Source: Cryptobacterium curtum DSM 15641
GTDB lineage: Bacteria > Actinomycetota > Coriobacteriia > Coriobacteriales > Eggerthellaceae
Assembly: GCF_000023845.1 (NCBI RefSeq)
Contig: NC_013170.1
Location: forward strand, 1,094,501 to 1,158,500
Direction of reading: 5' to 3'
DNA length: 64,000 bases
A program made the translations under genes and the position numbers. The stretch's first letter is position 1. Each line of letters begins with the position of its first letter. This document shows positions 1-9,093 of this stretch, in pieces. Below the pieces are notes generated by a model. It was not told the origin of the DNA and searched no databases. It was given only the letters and a program-made list of their open reading frames with translations.

Positions 1-46
1 CTGGAGCCTGCTTCGTTGTAGGAATAATCGTCGCATCCGCTGCCAT
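1..46 (-). CDS. Start of next dcw-cluster gene (partial)
   Basis: An ATG on the minus strand at 44-46 begins four bases after the mraY stop and stays open to the window edge, giving MAADATIIPTTKQAP. Only 15 codons are visible, so the sequence itself does not identify the product. In the dcw clusters of related bacteria the gene after mraY is usually murD or ftsW; that is inference from gene order only. Confidence 0.5.
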   Translation of the reverse strand, partial: MAADATIIPTTKQAP

Positions 47-49
47 AAA

Positions 50-1096
50 CTATCCCGCCATCACAAGAGTTTCAATGAAGTACAGGAAAAAGCCAATGGC
101 AGCTAGTGTGCCGGAAATGATCCAAAAGCGAATGACAACCTTCACTTCGCTCCAGCCCTTCTTTTCGAAGTGATGGTGCAAAGGTGCCATCAAGAACAAG
201 CGCTTCTTTGTCCGCTTGTAATGAATAACCTGCAGCATGACTGAAATTGCCTCAGCAACAAACAGCCCACCAATAATCAAGGAAACGACTTCGGTCTTCG
301 TAACGACCGCTAAGCAACCAAGTGCGGTTCCCAGTGCAAGCGAGCCAGTGTCGCCCATAAAGATATCGGCAGGATACGCGTTGAACCAGAGAAAACCGAT
401 GCAGGCACCAACAAGTGCGCCAGCGAATACCGCCACATCAAGCATGTCAGAACGATACGCAATGGCAGCCATAACCATCATGACAACCATAACTGTACCA
501 GCGGCGAGCCCATCGAGTCCGTCGGTCAAGTTGACTGCATTACTCATTCCAGCAAGAAGCACGACCACAAAGATAAGGTAAAGCCACGGGATCGAAATAC
601 CACCAGCCAATGGCACTACCGTCGTTACCACGCCTAAATCGATACGAGCAATAAACGGTATTGATACAACCGGTTCGATGCCAAGTACATTGACAGCTGC
701 CAGACAAAAGGCAATGGCTATCGCAAACTGCCCAATGAGTTTTGCCTTAGGGGTCAACCCAAGTGAGCGATGCATAACAACCTTTGAAGCGTCGTCAAGA
801 AGACCAAGTGCCCCCGTTGCCAACGTCGCCACAAGTAAAAGCCATTGCGCGGGTGACCCTTGTCCAAGAATCAGCGCAGCGACCACCAAGCCCACAAGCA
901 TAATGACACCACCCATAGTAGGTGTCCCCTGCTTAACCAGGTGCGTTTGTGGGCCGTCGTCACGGACCTGCTGTCCAATATGATCGCGACGCAACAGCCG
1001 AATGAATGCCGGTGTTAATACCATCACAACCGCGGCGGCAATGATAACGGCCAGAAGTAAAATGGCACTTGGATACGACGAAAAGAATGGGAACAT
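50..1096 (-). CDS. mraY: Phospho-N-acetylmuramoyl-pentapeptide transferase MraY
   Basis: MraY transfers phospho-MurNAc-pentapeptide from UDP to undecaprenyl phosphate, making lipid I at the inner face of the membrane. The 348-residue protein is a polytopic membrane protein of normal family length. It carries the LLDDASK segment (the catalytic Asp-Asp region), the MGDTGSLALG motif, and the PLHHHFEKKGW histidine motif near the C-terminus. It follows murF by one base and is followed at once by another gene start, so it is co-transcribed within the dcw cluster. The identification is secure. Confidence 0.97.
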   Translation of the reverse strand: MFPFFSSYPSAILLLAVIIAAAVVMVLTPAFIRLLRRDHIGQQVRDDGPQTHLVKQGTPTMGGVIMLVGLVVAALILGQGSPAQWLLLVATLATGALGLLDDASKVVMHRSLGLTPKAKLIGQFAIAIAFCLAAVNVLGIEPVVSIPFIARIDLGVVTTVVPLAGGISIPWLYLIFVVVLLAGMSNAVNLTDGLDGLAAGTVMVVMMVMAAIAYRSDMLDVAVFAGALVGACIGFLWFNAYPADIFMGDTGSLALGTALGCLAVVTKTEVVSLIIGGLFVAEAISVMLQVIHYKRTKKRLFLMAPLHHHFEKKGWSEVKVVIRFWIISGTLAAIGFFLYFIETLVMAG

Positions 1097-1097
1097 A

Positions 1098-2555
1098 CTA
1101 TTTCACCAGGCCTTTCACAACAGCTTCAAGGCCAACCGAATGAGATGCCTTCACCAAGATGCCGTCGCCAGCATTAACAAGAGAAACAACCTGATCAAGT
1201 GCCGCAGAAGCATCAGTCACACAGATAGCCGCGTCTTCTGGCATGCCTGCCGCAACAGCCGCGCGGGCAATACCGCAGGCGAGCGAACCGACACAAATTA
1301 TCAGATCGATCGGCAGTGAAGCAACGAGTGAACCGATGCGCGCATGAGCTTCCTCAGCCGTATCACCAAGCTCGCCCATATCACCCAACACGGCGATATG
1401 ACGGCCAGCAAAGTGCATCGCTGCAAAGGAACCGAGCGAGGCCTTCATTGAATCGGGATTAGCGTTGTAGGCATCGTCAACAACCACCACGCCAGAGGCT
1501 GTGCGCACAACCCGTCCCCGACCATCAAGAGAAGTAGCTTTCTCAAGGGCATCAACAATAACCGATGCACTCAAGCCAACCTGTGATCCCACTGCAGCAG
1601 CGGCGGTGGCATTGTGCACGTTATGCAGGCCGGCAAGCGCTAAATGGACTGATGCGGTACCCGTTGGTGTATGCAGTGTGAAGCGCGCACACCCCGCTTC
1701 GTCAAGTTCAATATCTGAAGCAAATGTAGAAGGTACCTCAATACCATCTTGCGCTGCATATGAAGCAGGTTCCTTGCCCGATCCGTCAAAGAAAAGTATC
1801 TCAACGCCGCGTTCATCAGCAGATCCATACGCAGGCAACATACTGGCAAAATCGTCAGAGGCGTTAATAAAGGCGATCCCAGTATTGGCTTTAACACCGG
1901 CAATAATTTCAGCTTTTGCCCGTGCAATGCCGTCGCGACTGCCTAAAAGTTCGATATGACTTTCACCAACGTTAGTAACAAGCGCCATGTCAGGCCGCAC
2001 GAATCGACAGAGCGATTCAATCTGCCCGCGACCGCGCATACCCATTTCGACAACAACAAACTGCGTGTCTTCCTCGGCGCGCAAAAGCGTAGCGGGAACA
2101 CCTAATTCGTTATTTTGATTTCCCTGCGTTGCCACAACCGACCCAGCACGCGCAAGCACATCGCGCACGAGGTTCTTTGTTGTGGTCTTGCCGCTTGACC
2201 CCGTGATGGCAATAACACTACCCGACAGGCGGCTTCGCCAAGCAGCTGCCAGGTCCGTAAATGCAGTAAACGTATCCTCAACACACACGATGGCTGCACC
2301 ACTGCGCTGCGCACACAAGGTAAGCGCTTCATCAGGTGAGCGCATCACAAGAAGGCAGGCAGCACCCGCATCAAGCGCATTGATACAAAAGTCGAACCCA
2401 TCATGACGCTCGCCGGGAAGCGCCACATAGAGACACCCCGGTTGCACCTGACGAGAATCCCAGGTGAAACCAGCAACAAGTGATTCTTCATGAGCAGGCG
2501 GCACAACAAGCATCCCACCCGTAAAACGGGCAATATCCGAAGCTGACAAGCGCAT
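1098..2555 (-). CDS. murF: UDP-MurNAc-tripeptide--D-Ala-D-Ala ligase MurF
   Basis: MurF adds D-Ala-D-Ala to the UDP-MurNAc-tripeptide in the cytoplasm, the last soluble step of peptidoglycan precursor synthesis. The 485-residue protein has the Mur-ligase layout: an N-terminal UDP-binding domain, a central ATPase domain with the P-loop GSSGKTT at residues 119-125, and a C-terminal domain containing VVDDAYNANPDSM. The gene lies between murE (12 bases away) and mraY (one base away), so it sits inside one operon. Confidence 0.97.
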   Translation of the reverse strand: MRLSASDIARFTGGMLVVPPAHEESLVAGFTWDSRQVQPGCLYVALPGERHDGFDFCINALDAGAACLLVMRSPDEALTLCAQRSGAAIVCVEDTFTAFTDLAAAWRSRLSGSVIAITGSSGKTTTKNLVRDVLARAGSVVATQGNQNNELGVPATLLRAEEDTQFVVVEMGMRGRGQIESLCRFVRPDMALVTNVGESHIELLGSRDGIARAKAEIIAGVKANTGIAFINASDDFASMLPAYGSADERGVEILFFDGSGKEPASYAAQDGIEVPSTFASDIELDEAGCARFTLHTPTGTASVHLALAGLHNVHNATAAAAVGSQVGLSASVIVDALEKATSLDGRGRVVRTASGVVVVDDAYNANPDSMKASLGSFAAMHFAGRHIAVLGDMGELGDTAEEAHARIGSLVASLPIDLIICVGSLACGIARAAVAAGMPEDAAICVTDASAALDQVVSLVNAGDGILVKASHSVGLEAVVKGLVK

Positions 2556-2567
2556 AGGAAAGACTCC

Positions 2568-4052
2568 TTACCGACTGCCGAAAGCGTTTTCCAACTCTTC
2601 GCCAGCCACTTCGGCATCAGAAAAGTGAATGGTTTCAGTGGCGAGTATTTGATAATCCTCGTGCCCTTTTCCAGCTACCAGAATTGCATCCCCCGTATTT
2701 GCGAGCGCAATAGCACGGGCAATAGCTTCACGGCGATCGGGATGTACTTCAAAGCGCTCAGAAGCGCTTTCCATCCCCTCGAGGATGTCACTAATGATGG
2801 CATCAGGGTCTTCGCTCCGTGGATTATCGGAGGTTACCACGGCGAAATCGCCGCTGAGAGCCGCCTGCCCCATCAAGGGACGCTTAGTAGCATCGCGATC
2901 GCCGCCACAACCGAATACAACGATCACGCGACCGTCTGTCAAGTTCGCAACCGCTGAAATTGCCTTTCGCAAGGCATCAGGTGTGTGAGCATAATCAACA
3001 AATACTGAAATGCCGCCATCGTGAACAGCAGAGATTCGCTGCAAGCGGCCAGGTACCTGCGGCGATTCAGACAGAGCTCGCAAGACCACTTCAATAGGAA
3101 TACCCAACTCTAAGCCAATGCCAAGAGCAAGCATGACATTCGACACATTGAAACGCCCGACCAGTGGATAGGTCAGCGAATATTCTTGCCCCCGTACATC
3201 AAGAACAACATCGGTGTGAGTGGTAGCGTACTTTACGCTTACCGGATGAATCTGAGCCGCTGGATCAAACCCAACGGAAAGAATACGGTCGCCCGCTGCC
3301 GCACAACGACGCAGCAGTTCCTGACCCCATTTGTCATCGATACAGATAACACGACGCGCAGGATAGTCCGACGAGAAAAGCAGTGCTTTCGCTTCAAAAT
3401 ATGCCTCGAACGTCTTGTGATAGTCCAGATGATCCTGCGTTAAGTTTGAAAACGCGGTAACGGCAAAATGCGTACCCCACGTACGTTCAAGGTCGAGCGC
3501 GTGTGAACTTACTTCCATGGCCACTGTATCGCAACCGGCATCACGCATACGAGCAAATAAGTGCTGCAAATCGACCGATTCAGGTGTCGTGCGCTCGGCA
3601 TGTTCCAAGCGCCCCGCAATACGGTTGCCTACCGTGCCAATAACACCGGTTGTTCGGCCAGCAACCTCCGCGATGTGTTCAACGAGATATGTCGTAGTTG
3701 TCTTGCCGTTCGTGCCGGTAATACCAACAAGATGGAAATCAGTCGACGGATGCCCATAGAAATTAGCAGCGGCGGCGGCCATAGCGCGACGAGTGTCGGA
3801 AACGATTATTTCCACCACGTCAGTTGCATCGGCAAGGTATACCTTGCGTTGTGCCACGATAACGCGGGCGCCATGATCAATGGCATCCTGGGCAAATGAG
3901 TGCCCATCGACGTTGGTACCGACAATGCAGAAAAACGCATCGCCTGCTGTAACAGCATCGCTGCGATAAGCAATGCCGCTTACCGGTTCATCGGCGTTTC
4001 CTAAAAACGTGCAATCGATGCCTTCGAATAGTTCCCTGCAGGTCATAGCCAT
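2568..4052 (-). CDS. murE: UDP-MurNAc-L-Ala-D-Glu ligase MurE (probably diaminopimelate-adding)
   Basis: MurE adds the third residue of the stem peptide. The 494-residue protein shows the ATP-binding P-loop GTNGKTT at 113-119, the lysine of the EAKALLF segment near residue 222 that is carbamylated in this family, and DNPR at 409-412. In characterised enzymes DNPR goes with meso-diaminopimelate rather than lysine, so a DAP-type wall is likely but not proven. A Shine-Dalgarno AAAGGA lies just before the ATG. The gene follows ftsI by 12 bases. Confidence 0.96.
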   Translation of the reverse strand: MAMTCRELFEGIDCTFLGNADEPVSGIAYRSDAVTAGDAFFCIVGTNVDGHSFAQDAIDHGARVIVAQRKVYLADATDVVEIIVSDTRRAMAAAAANFYGHPSTDFHLVGITGTNGKTTTTYLVEHIAEVAGRTTGVIGTVGNRIAGRLEHAERTTPESVDLQHLFARMRDAGCDTVAMEVSSHALDLERTWGTHFAVTAFSNLTQDHLDYHKTFEAYFEAKALLFSSDYPARRVICIDDKWGQELLRRCAAAGDRILSVGFDPAAQIHPVSVKYATTHTDVVLDVRGQEYSLTYPLVGRFNVSNVMLALGIGLELGIPIEVVLRALSESPQVPGRLQRISAVHDGGISVFVDYAHTPDALRKAISAVANLTDGRVIVVFGCGGDRDATKRPLMGQAALSGDFAVVTSDNPRSEDPDAIISDILEGMESASERFEVHPDRREAIARAIALANTGDAILVAGKGHEDYQILATETIHFSDAEVAGEELENAFGSR

Positions 4053-4064
4053 GAATAGGGTCCT

Positions 4065-5810
4065 TTACTGTGCAGTAATTTTGTAACGATTGATAGCGAA
4101 CGACATTATATCCTTAAAGGCCGAGGCAGTCGAAGCGTCACCAGGAACTTCCGTTACCCCTACAAAACAGACGAGTTTCGAGGTCGAAGCGGGAATATAC
4201 CCGATAAAGCTAATGTTATACCGGTCTGATGCATACCGTCCCGAGTCGTCAGTGTATTGGGCCGTTCCGGTCTTACCCGCTGGCTTAAATCCTTCAATTT
4301 GCGCCTTCTTACCCGTTCCTTTTGCCACGACTTCCTGAAGCATGCCTTCAAGGGGTGCGAGCGCTTCGGTATTCTCGAAAATCTGGCCTTCTTCCCACGA
4401 AGAGGCGTTTTGACTATCAGGCGTGTTCCCTGATAGTAGGAAGTGCGGTTGATACGCTACCCCACCATTAGCAAGGGCACCATAAAACCGTGCCATCTGC
4501 AGTGGTGTTACTGTTAAGCCCTGGCCAAAGCTGACATTGTAGGATTGAATAGTCGACCACGTGCTTACATCGGTGCAATAACCAGCAGATTCTCCGGGGA
4601 AATCAATGCCGGTTGCTTCAGTTAAGCCATATGCTTGAATCTTATGATAGAGCTGCCTAAATCCCAATTGTTTGGCAGCAAGCGACGTACCAATATTCGA
4701 TGAACGAGCAAGTATCTGTGTCAAAGTCATCGTTTCGCTCGCCCGGTCATGAGCATCAGTGACCGTATACTCGTCGGCAGGCAAGCTTGAAGGACAATAC
4801 AGCTCGCTTTCCGGAGAAAGAACTCCCGCTTCGAGAATAGCTGCCATTGTCACGCCCTTGAAAATGGATCCCGGTTCATATGCCACACTAATCGGCATAA
4901 GAGAAGTTGAACCTTCTTTAACCGAAGAGCGATCCTCTGGATTTAAATACGGCGTCGACGCACAAGCAATTACCTCGCCGGTCGCGCCATCGTAGAGTAA
5001 TGCATCGCCCCGTTTTCCTGAAAGCTCGCTGACTTCCTTAGTGAGGCGTGTTTCGAGCCGCTCTTGCATATCAACATCAAGAGAAACCACGATGTCTTTG
5101 CCGTCTTGCGCTTGGCGCACCTCGGTCAACCCACCCGCTACCGCGTATCCATTTCCGCCGCGTTCGATGCGCATTTCACCGCTTGTACCAGCAAGAGTCT
5201 CGTCATAGTAAAGTTCAAGACCAGAAACGCCTTTGCCGTCAACATCACACAGCCCAATCACCTGACCGGCAACCTGACCATAGGGGTACACGCGCTTTGA
5301 ATCGGCAAGGAAATAAATACCTGCTAGCTTCATATCCTTTATACGCACAGCAGTATCTTTATCGGCTTTCCGATATATATAGGCAAAGGATGAATCTGAT
5401 TTTGAAAGCGCATCGATATAGTCGCTTGCCGTACCGCCGAGCTCGCCTGCAAGAAGGTTTGCGTCACCCTCTGGGTCGGTTACTTCACTGGGATTACAAT
5501 AAATTGTTGTGGCATCAATTGTTGTCGCAAGTACTTTCCCATTGCGATCATAAATTGTGCCGCGTTTAGCCTCTACCTGTACTGTTTGTGTGCGAGACGC
5601 AATTGCTTCAGCGGCATTATCAGGCCCAATAATTAACGATAAATAGGCTAATCTAAAAACACCAACAAGAGCTACTAAGGCAAACAATATGAGTATAAAA
5701 GTAACGCGTGAACCCGAAGCAGGCACAAGCGCTGCCGTTTCATCAAACTGGTGTGAGTGGGAAACCCGCGACGATGCGCGTGGATACCGACTTGACGGAC
5801 GGGAGGCCAT
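4065..5810 (-). CDS. ftsI: Class B penicillin-binding protein (FtsI/PBP3 type)
   Basis: A septal transpeptidase that cross-links peptidoglycan outside the membrane. A cytoplasmic tail rich in Ser/Arg (1-34) is followed by one membrane anchor (about 35-62), a dimerisation/linker region, and the transpeptidase domain. All three active-site motifs are present: SIFK at 315-318 (Ser315 nucleophile), SSN at 370-372, and KTGT at 513-516. There is no C-terminal PASTA domain. Its place between ftsL and murE in the dcw cluster supports the division-specific role rather than an elongation PBP2. Confidence 0.94.
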   Translation of the reverse strand: MASRPSSRYPRASSRVSHSHQFDETAALVPASGSRVTFILILFALVALVGVFRLAYLSLIIGPDNAAEAIASRTQTVQVEAKRGTIYDRNGKVLATTIDATTIYCNPSEVTDPEGDANLLAGELGGTASDYIDALSKSDSSFAYIYRKADKDTAVRIKDMKLAGIYFLADSKRVYPYGQVAGQVIGLCDVDGKGVSGLELYYDETLAGTSGEMRIERGGNGYAVAGGLTEVRQAQDGKDIVVSLDVDMQERLETRLTKEVSELSGKRGDALLYDGATGEVIACASTPYLNPEDRSSVKEGSTSLMPISVAYEPGSIFKGVTMAAILEAGVLSPESELYCPSSLPADEYTVTDAHDRASETMTLTQILARSSNIGTSLAAKQLGFRQLYHKIQAYGLTEATGIDFPGESAGYCTDVSTWSTIQSYNVSFGQGLTVTPLQMARFYGALANGGVAYQPHFLLSGNTPDSQNASSWEEGQIFENTEALAPLEGMLQEVVAKGTGKKAQIEGFKPAGKTGTAQYTDDSGRYASDRYNISFIGYIPASTSKLVCFVGVTEVPGDASTASAFKDIMSFAINRYKITAQ

Positions 5811-5818
5811 CGCCGCGC

Positions 5819-6274
5819 TTAAGAAGCAGCCCGAGAGAGGCTTGCGGACAGGGAAAGATTACCAGCGCTGTCAAAAGCAACAACATCGCGTGAAAGGGTT
5901 ATCTGTTCTGCAACAGGACTTTCTGCCATGCCAAGCTGTGTCGCCCGTTCATGTATGTGCCCCTGAGAAGACAAGGTGCATTGTTGCACTGCTAAAGCGG
6001 CATTTGCTGAACGCATCGACTTCACTTCAGCGCTCATGTCCTGTTGGCTGATTTGCGTGCTCACGGTTGCGGCAGCAAGACCAACACGCACACAGGAAAG
6101 AGCAATAAAGGCAAGAAGCGCAACAAGGATAATACCCGTTGCCTTCGCAACGAAAGGAGAAGCAACAGGCGCAGGACGAGTGCCGGGTACGACACGTACC
6201 TGACTTGCGCGACGCGGACGCGCTACCGCTTGATCATATGTGTCAAGACGATATGCGCGGGCACTGCTTGCCAT
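5819..6274 (-). CDS. ftsL: FtsL-like septum formation protein
   Basis: The 151-residue protein has a basic cytoplasmic head (1-43), one membrane segment (about 44-68, ATGIILVALLAFIALSCVRV) and a short extracytoplasmic helical region rich in Gln, Ala and Ser, the bitopic layout of FtsL/DivIC proteins that form a complex with FtsI. Sequence conservation in this family is low; the call rests on topology and its invariable position between rsmH and ftsI. The ATG has a strong Shine-Dalgarno (GAAAGGGGAAAG). The gene is eight bases from ftsI. Confidence 0.8.
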   Translation of the reverse strand: MASSARAYRLDTYDQAVARPRRASQVRVVPGTRPAPVASPFVAKATGIILVALLAFIALSCVRVGLAAATVSTQISQQDMSAEVKSMRSANAALAVQQCTLSSQGHIHERATQLGMAESPVAEQITLSRDVVAFDSAGNLSLSASLSRAAS

Positions 6275-6338
6275 TGTCTTTCCCCTTTCTATTTTTTATA
6301 TCCGACCAATATCGTCGGCAAATCTCCCAATAGTAGTT

Positions 6339-7304
6339 CTAAAGCTTTTCTGCGACACGCAGCTTTGCACTGCGAGCACGCGGATTACGCTCTATTTCTT
6401 CTGGCGTCGGCAAAACGGGCTTTCGCGTGATTACTTTGATTATCGGCACATTTCCACATACACATACTGGTAAGTCTGGTGGACAGGTACAGCCACGCGA
6501 GAAGCGCAGGAATGTTTCCTTTACAATGCGGTCTTCAAGCGAGTGATAGCTGATTACCGCCAGGCGACCTCCGGGAGCAAGCCAACGTATAGCCGCCTCT
6601 AATCCTTGCTGTAAGACGTCTAATTCAGAATTAACCTCTATGCGAAGAGCCTGAAATGTTCGCTTTGCGGGATGTCCCCCTGAACGACGCGCCGATGCGG
6701 GAATAGCTGCCTTGATGATGTCAACAAGCTGATCGCTTGTTTCTATACGAGCATGAGTACGTGCTTGCACGATAAAATCAGCGATGCGCGTAGCCCACCT
6801 CTCATCGGAATAAGTGCGGATGATCCGGGCGAGATCTGCTGCGTTGTAAGTGTTGATGATCTCTGCTGCGGTTAGGGTTGATTTACCCGGATCCATTCGC
6901 ATATCCAACGGCGCTTTCTCTTTGAAAGAGAAACCGCGTGATGGCGTGTCAATCTGCACCGAAGATACCCCCAAGTCGAACAGAAATGCGTCGACTGAAG
7001 GAATGTCCGCTTGAAGGAGGAGTTCATCCATATCGCCAAAGTTGCCACGGAGCAAGCAAAGTTCGGGGCGTTTGTCAGTAGGAAGAGCCAGAAGCCGAGT
7101 TCGTGCGGCAGTAAGTGCCACTTCATCCTGGTCGATACCCACAAGCGTTCCGGCTGTTTGAATATGCTTGGCCGCTTCTATGGAATGCCCTGCCCCACCA
7201 AGCGTTGCATCGACGTAGGTGCGCCCCGTTTCAAGACGTAAGTAATCGAGGCATTCGGTAAGCAGAACTGGTATATGCCGATATTCGTTTGTCACCGCGC
7301 TCAC
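6339..7304 (-). CDS. rsmH: 16S rRNA (cytosine-1402-N4)-methyltransferase RsmH
   Basis: RsmH methylates N4 of C1402 in the decoding centre of 16S rRNA using SAM. The 321-residue protein begins HIPVLLTECLDYL and has the SAM-binding loop DATLGGAGHS, the DLGVSS motif, RGFSF, RRSGGHPAKRTFQALRIEVN and AVISYHSLEDRIVK, all hallmarks of the family. The start is a GTG nine bases after the mraZ stop with a poor ribosome site, so translation is probably coupled to mraZ. Confidence 0.96.
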   Translation of the reverse strand: MSAVTNEYRHIPVLLTECLDYLRLETGRTYVDATLGGAGHSIEAAKHIQTAGTLVGIDQDEVALTAARTRLLALPTDKRPELCLLRGNFGDMDELLLQADIPSVDAFLFDLGVSSVQIDTPSRGFSFKEKAPLDMRMDPGKSTLTAAEIINTYNAADLARIIRTYSDERWATRIADFIVQARTHARIETSDQLVDIIKAAIPASARRSGGHPAKRTFQALRIEVNSELDVLQQGLEAAIRWLAPGGRLAVISYHSLEDRIVKETFLRFSRGCTCPPDLPVCVCGNVPIIKVITRKPVLPTPEEIERNPRARSAKLRVAEKL

Positions 7305-7313
7305 GCCAAGGGC

Positions 7314-7742
7314 CTAATCGCTGAACAGATCCGAAAAATCGACGCTGTTCAAGAACTCGTCCCAACGCTTTGCGTTCCAGATCTCAAGGTGGTCATCGTT
7401 GCCCGTAAGCACGACTTCCTTATCGAGGCCCGCTTCGGCGCGCATATCGGCTGAAAGACCAATACGACCCGAATTGTCCACTTCCACGTCGCGAGCACGA
7501 GCATTCAATGCACGGCGCAGCGCAACATGGCGTGAACTGGTGGGCTTGTAGCCGCCTTCACTTTCAAAGAACGAATTAACCCACATGCTGAACGAATCAG
7601 GTTCGAACACATAGAGGCATTCTTTCTTTGGAGAAAGCGTCACCTTGAGGTTCTTCGGAAGCACTTTACGAAAAGCAGAGGGCATGGAAACACGGCCTTT
7701 TGCATCAAGTTTGTGATGATGCTCGCCAACCAGCTCAGTCAT
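7314..7742 (-). CDS. mraZ: Transcriptional regulator MraZ
   Basis: MraZ is a DNA-binding ring protein of the AbrB-like double-SpoVT fold that represses its own dcw operon in E. coli. The ATG at 7742 was chosen over an in-frame start 51 bases upstream because it gives the family N-terminus MTELVGEHHHKLDAKGRV, has the Shine-Dalgarno GAAAGGGGG, and leaves the TGGGA boxes upstream untranslated. The protein is 142 residues, with the second SpoVT half starting around SSRHVALRRAL. It is the first gene of the dcw cluster here. Confidence 0.95.
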   Translation of the reverse strand: MTELVGEHHHKLDAKGRVSMPSAFRKVLPKNLKVTLSPKKECLYVFEPDSFSMWVNSFFESEGGYKPTSSRHVALRRALNARARDVEVDNSGRIGLSADMRAEAGLDKEVVLTGNDDHLEIWNAKRWDEFLNSVDFSDLFSD

Positions 7743-7782
7743 GCCGCCCCCTTTCGTATCGAGCTTCTGCGATGACATTCTA

Positions 7783-7797
7783 TCCCACTTCATCCCA
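7783..7797 (-). promoter_or_regulatory. MraZ box pair upstream of mraZ
   Basis: On the minus strand the sequence TGGGATGAAGTGGGA gives two TGGGA boxes separated by exactly five bases, 41 bases before the mraZ ATG. In E. coli MraZ binds TGGGN repeats spaced by five bases upstream of mraZ, so this is a good match to the known autoregulatory operator. Binding is inferred. Confidence 0.75.
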
Positions 7798-7943
7798 CTT
7801 CACAAGACAACCATGACACTAAATTGCAAATTCATGCCCTTTGACCGGGAAAAATAGCATGTCTTACTCGCTGTGGAAGCTAGATAATGAATACAGGAAA
7901 ACTAGACCGCTATATATTGTGTTACAAGGAGTTATAAAGAATG

Positions 7944-7958
7944 TGGGATGAAGTGGGA
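7944..7958 (+). promoter_or_regulatory. Second MraZ box pair, opposite orientation
   Basis: The same 15-base sequence TGGGATGAAGTGGGA occurs on the plus strand, seven bases beyond the xerD stop and about 200 bases upstream of mraZ. It is inverted relative to the pair at 7783-7797, with 146 bases between them. Two identical copies flanking the mraZ promoter region suggest a looping or double-site operator; this is inference. Confidence 0.6.
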
Positions 7959-7964
7959 CGTAAT

Positions 7965-8873
7965 TTACCGCCGCGCACGCGGATGGGCGCTGCGATACTC
8001 TTCCTGAAGATGAGTTTGCTGGACATGGGTATATATCTGCGTTGTCGCAATATCTGAGTGGCCCAACATATCTTGGATAATTCGCAGGTCGGCACCGCCC
8101 TCAAGCAAATGAGTTGCACACGAATGACGCAGTGTATGAGGATGGAGGTTATCAATCCCCACACGTAATCCCGCATTACGCACGATACGGTGAACACTCT
8201 GCCGCGTTAGCCGACTACCACGCGCATTCAGAAATACCGCCATAGTAGAAGTTCTACCCGCGCGAGCCAGAACCGGTCTGCCGTGTTCAAGATAGTCACA
8301 CAGCGCCTTTTCGGCGGTGCCAGCAAGCGGAACTATCCGTTCTTTATCGCCTTTGCCACGTACCAATAAAACACCATCGTCAGTATTCACTCTATCAACG
8401 TCGAGCCCGCAGAGTTCACTTGCACGCAGCCCGCATCCATAGAGAACCTCTAATAGAGCTCGATCGCGAAGATCAACCGGCCTATCGCCAATGGATGAAT
8501 CCAGAAGTCGCCCAACCGTGTCGATGCTCAATACATCGGGAAGCCGTTGCGGCTTTTTCGGCAATGAAATAAGCGAAGCAGGATTCTTTGAACAGCGTCC
8601 ATCCACTTCCAAAAACCGGTGAAAGCTTTTGATTGACGACAGGGCCCGCGCGCGCGAAGTAAGAGCAAGACCCTGGTCTTTCAGGGACGATTCAAAGGCA
8701 ACGATATTGTCGCGTGTTATGTGCGACCAAGAAATAGCGGTACCGGCCGGTTGCAATGACGCAAGAAATTCAACATAGCGCGTTAAGTCGTGTTCATAAG
8801 CACGCACCGTTGAGGTAGCGGCACCCCGCTCGACCCTCAAGTAAGAAAGAAATTCCCGTACGGTATCATCCAT
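7965..8873 (-). CDS. xerD: Site-specific tyrosine recombinase XerD/XerC
   Basis: A Xer recombinase, which resolves chromosome dimers at dif. The 302-residue protein has the N-terminal core-binding domain (residues 1-90, VREFLSYLRVERGAATSTV) and the C-terminal catalytic domain. The catalytic residues are visible: Arg in GLRASELCGLD, HTLRHS, the LGH of MLGHSDIATTQIYTHV, and the Tyr nucleophile in that same segment. The ATG at 8873 gives the family N-terminus MDDTVREFL. A 21-residue upstream extension is possible but does not look like protein. Whether it is the XerC or XerD member cannot be settled from one gene. Confidence 0.9.
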   Translation of the reverse strand: MDDTVREFLSYLRVERGAATSTVRAYEHDLTRYVEFLASLQPAGTAISWSHITRDNIVAFESSLKDQGLALTSRARALSSIKSFHRFLEVDGRCSKNPASLISLPKKPQRLPDVLSIDTVGRLLDSSIGDRPVDLRDRALLEVLYGCGLRASELCGLDVDRVNTDDGVLLVRGKGDKERIVPLAGTAEKALCDYLEHGRPVLARAGRTSTMAVFLNARGSRLTRQSVHRIVRNAGLRVGIDNLHPHTLRHSCATHLLEGGADLRIIQDMLGHSDIATTQIYTHVQQTHLQEEYRSAHPRARR

Positions 8874-9025
8874 AGCATCAGTATACGTCTTCTTGATAAA
8901 ACCGTATGCTACCTGGCACTCGTGAACCAACAACACACCAGCAATAGACAGGCAGCGGTGATAAAAGCGAACACACGATAAACATTGATGGCTTGCTACA
9001 AACAGCTCAGAAAACAGCAGAAATC

Positions 9026-9093
9026 TTATGCTATGGCTCTCGTGAAGCTATAAATCTAGTGAACCTATGATTCTAGTAAACCTATGGCTCTAG
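9026..9093. repeat. 17-bp tandem repeat, four copies, at the 3' end of pyrG
   Basis: Four consecutive 17-base units (9026-9042, 9043-9059, 9060-9076, 9077-9093) share the pattern TRAACCTATGGCTCTAG, with substitutions growing away from pyrG. The stop codon of pyrG lies in the last unit, so the repeat appears to have expanded from the gene's end into the spacer before xerD. Confidence 0.75.

Noticed and set aside
7743-7793. Longer MraZ with 17 extra residues
   Set aside because: The extension would run through the TGGGA operator and lacks a ribosome site; the internal ATG has GAAAGGGGG.
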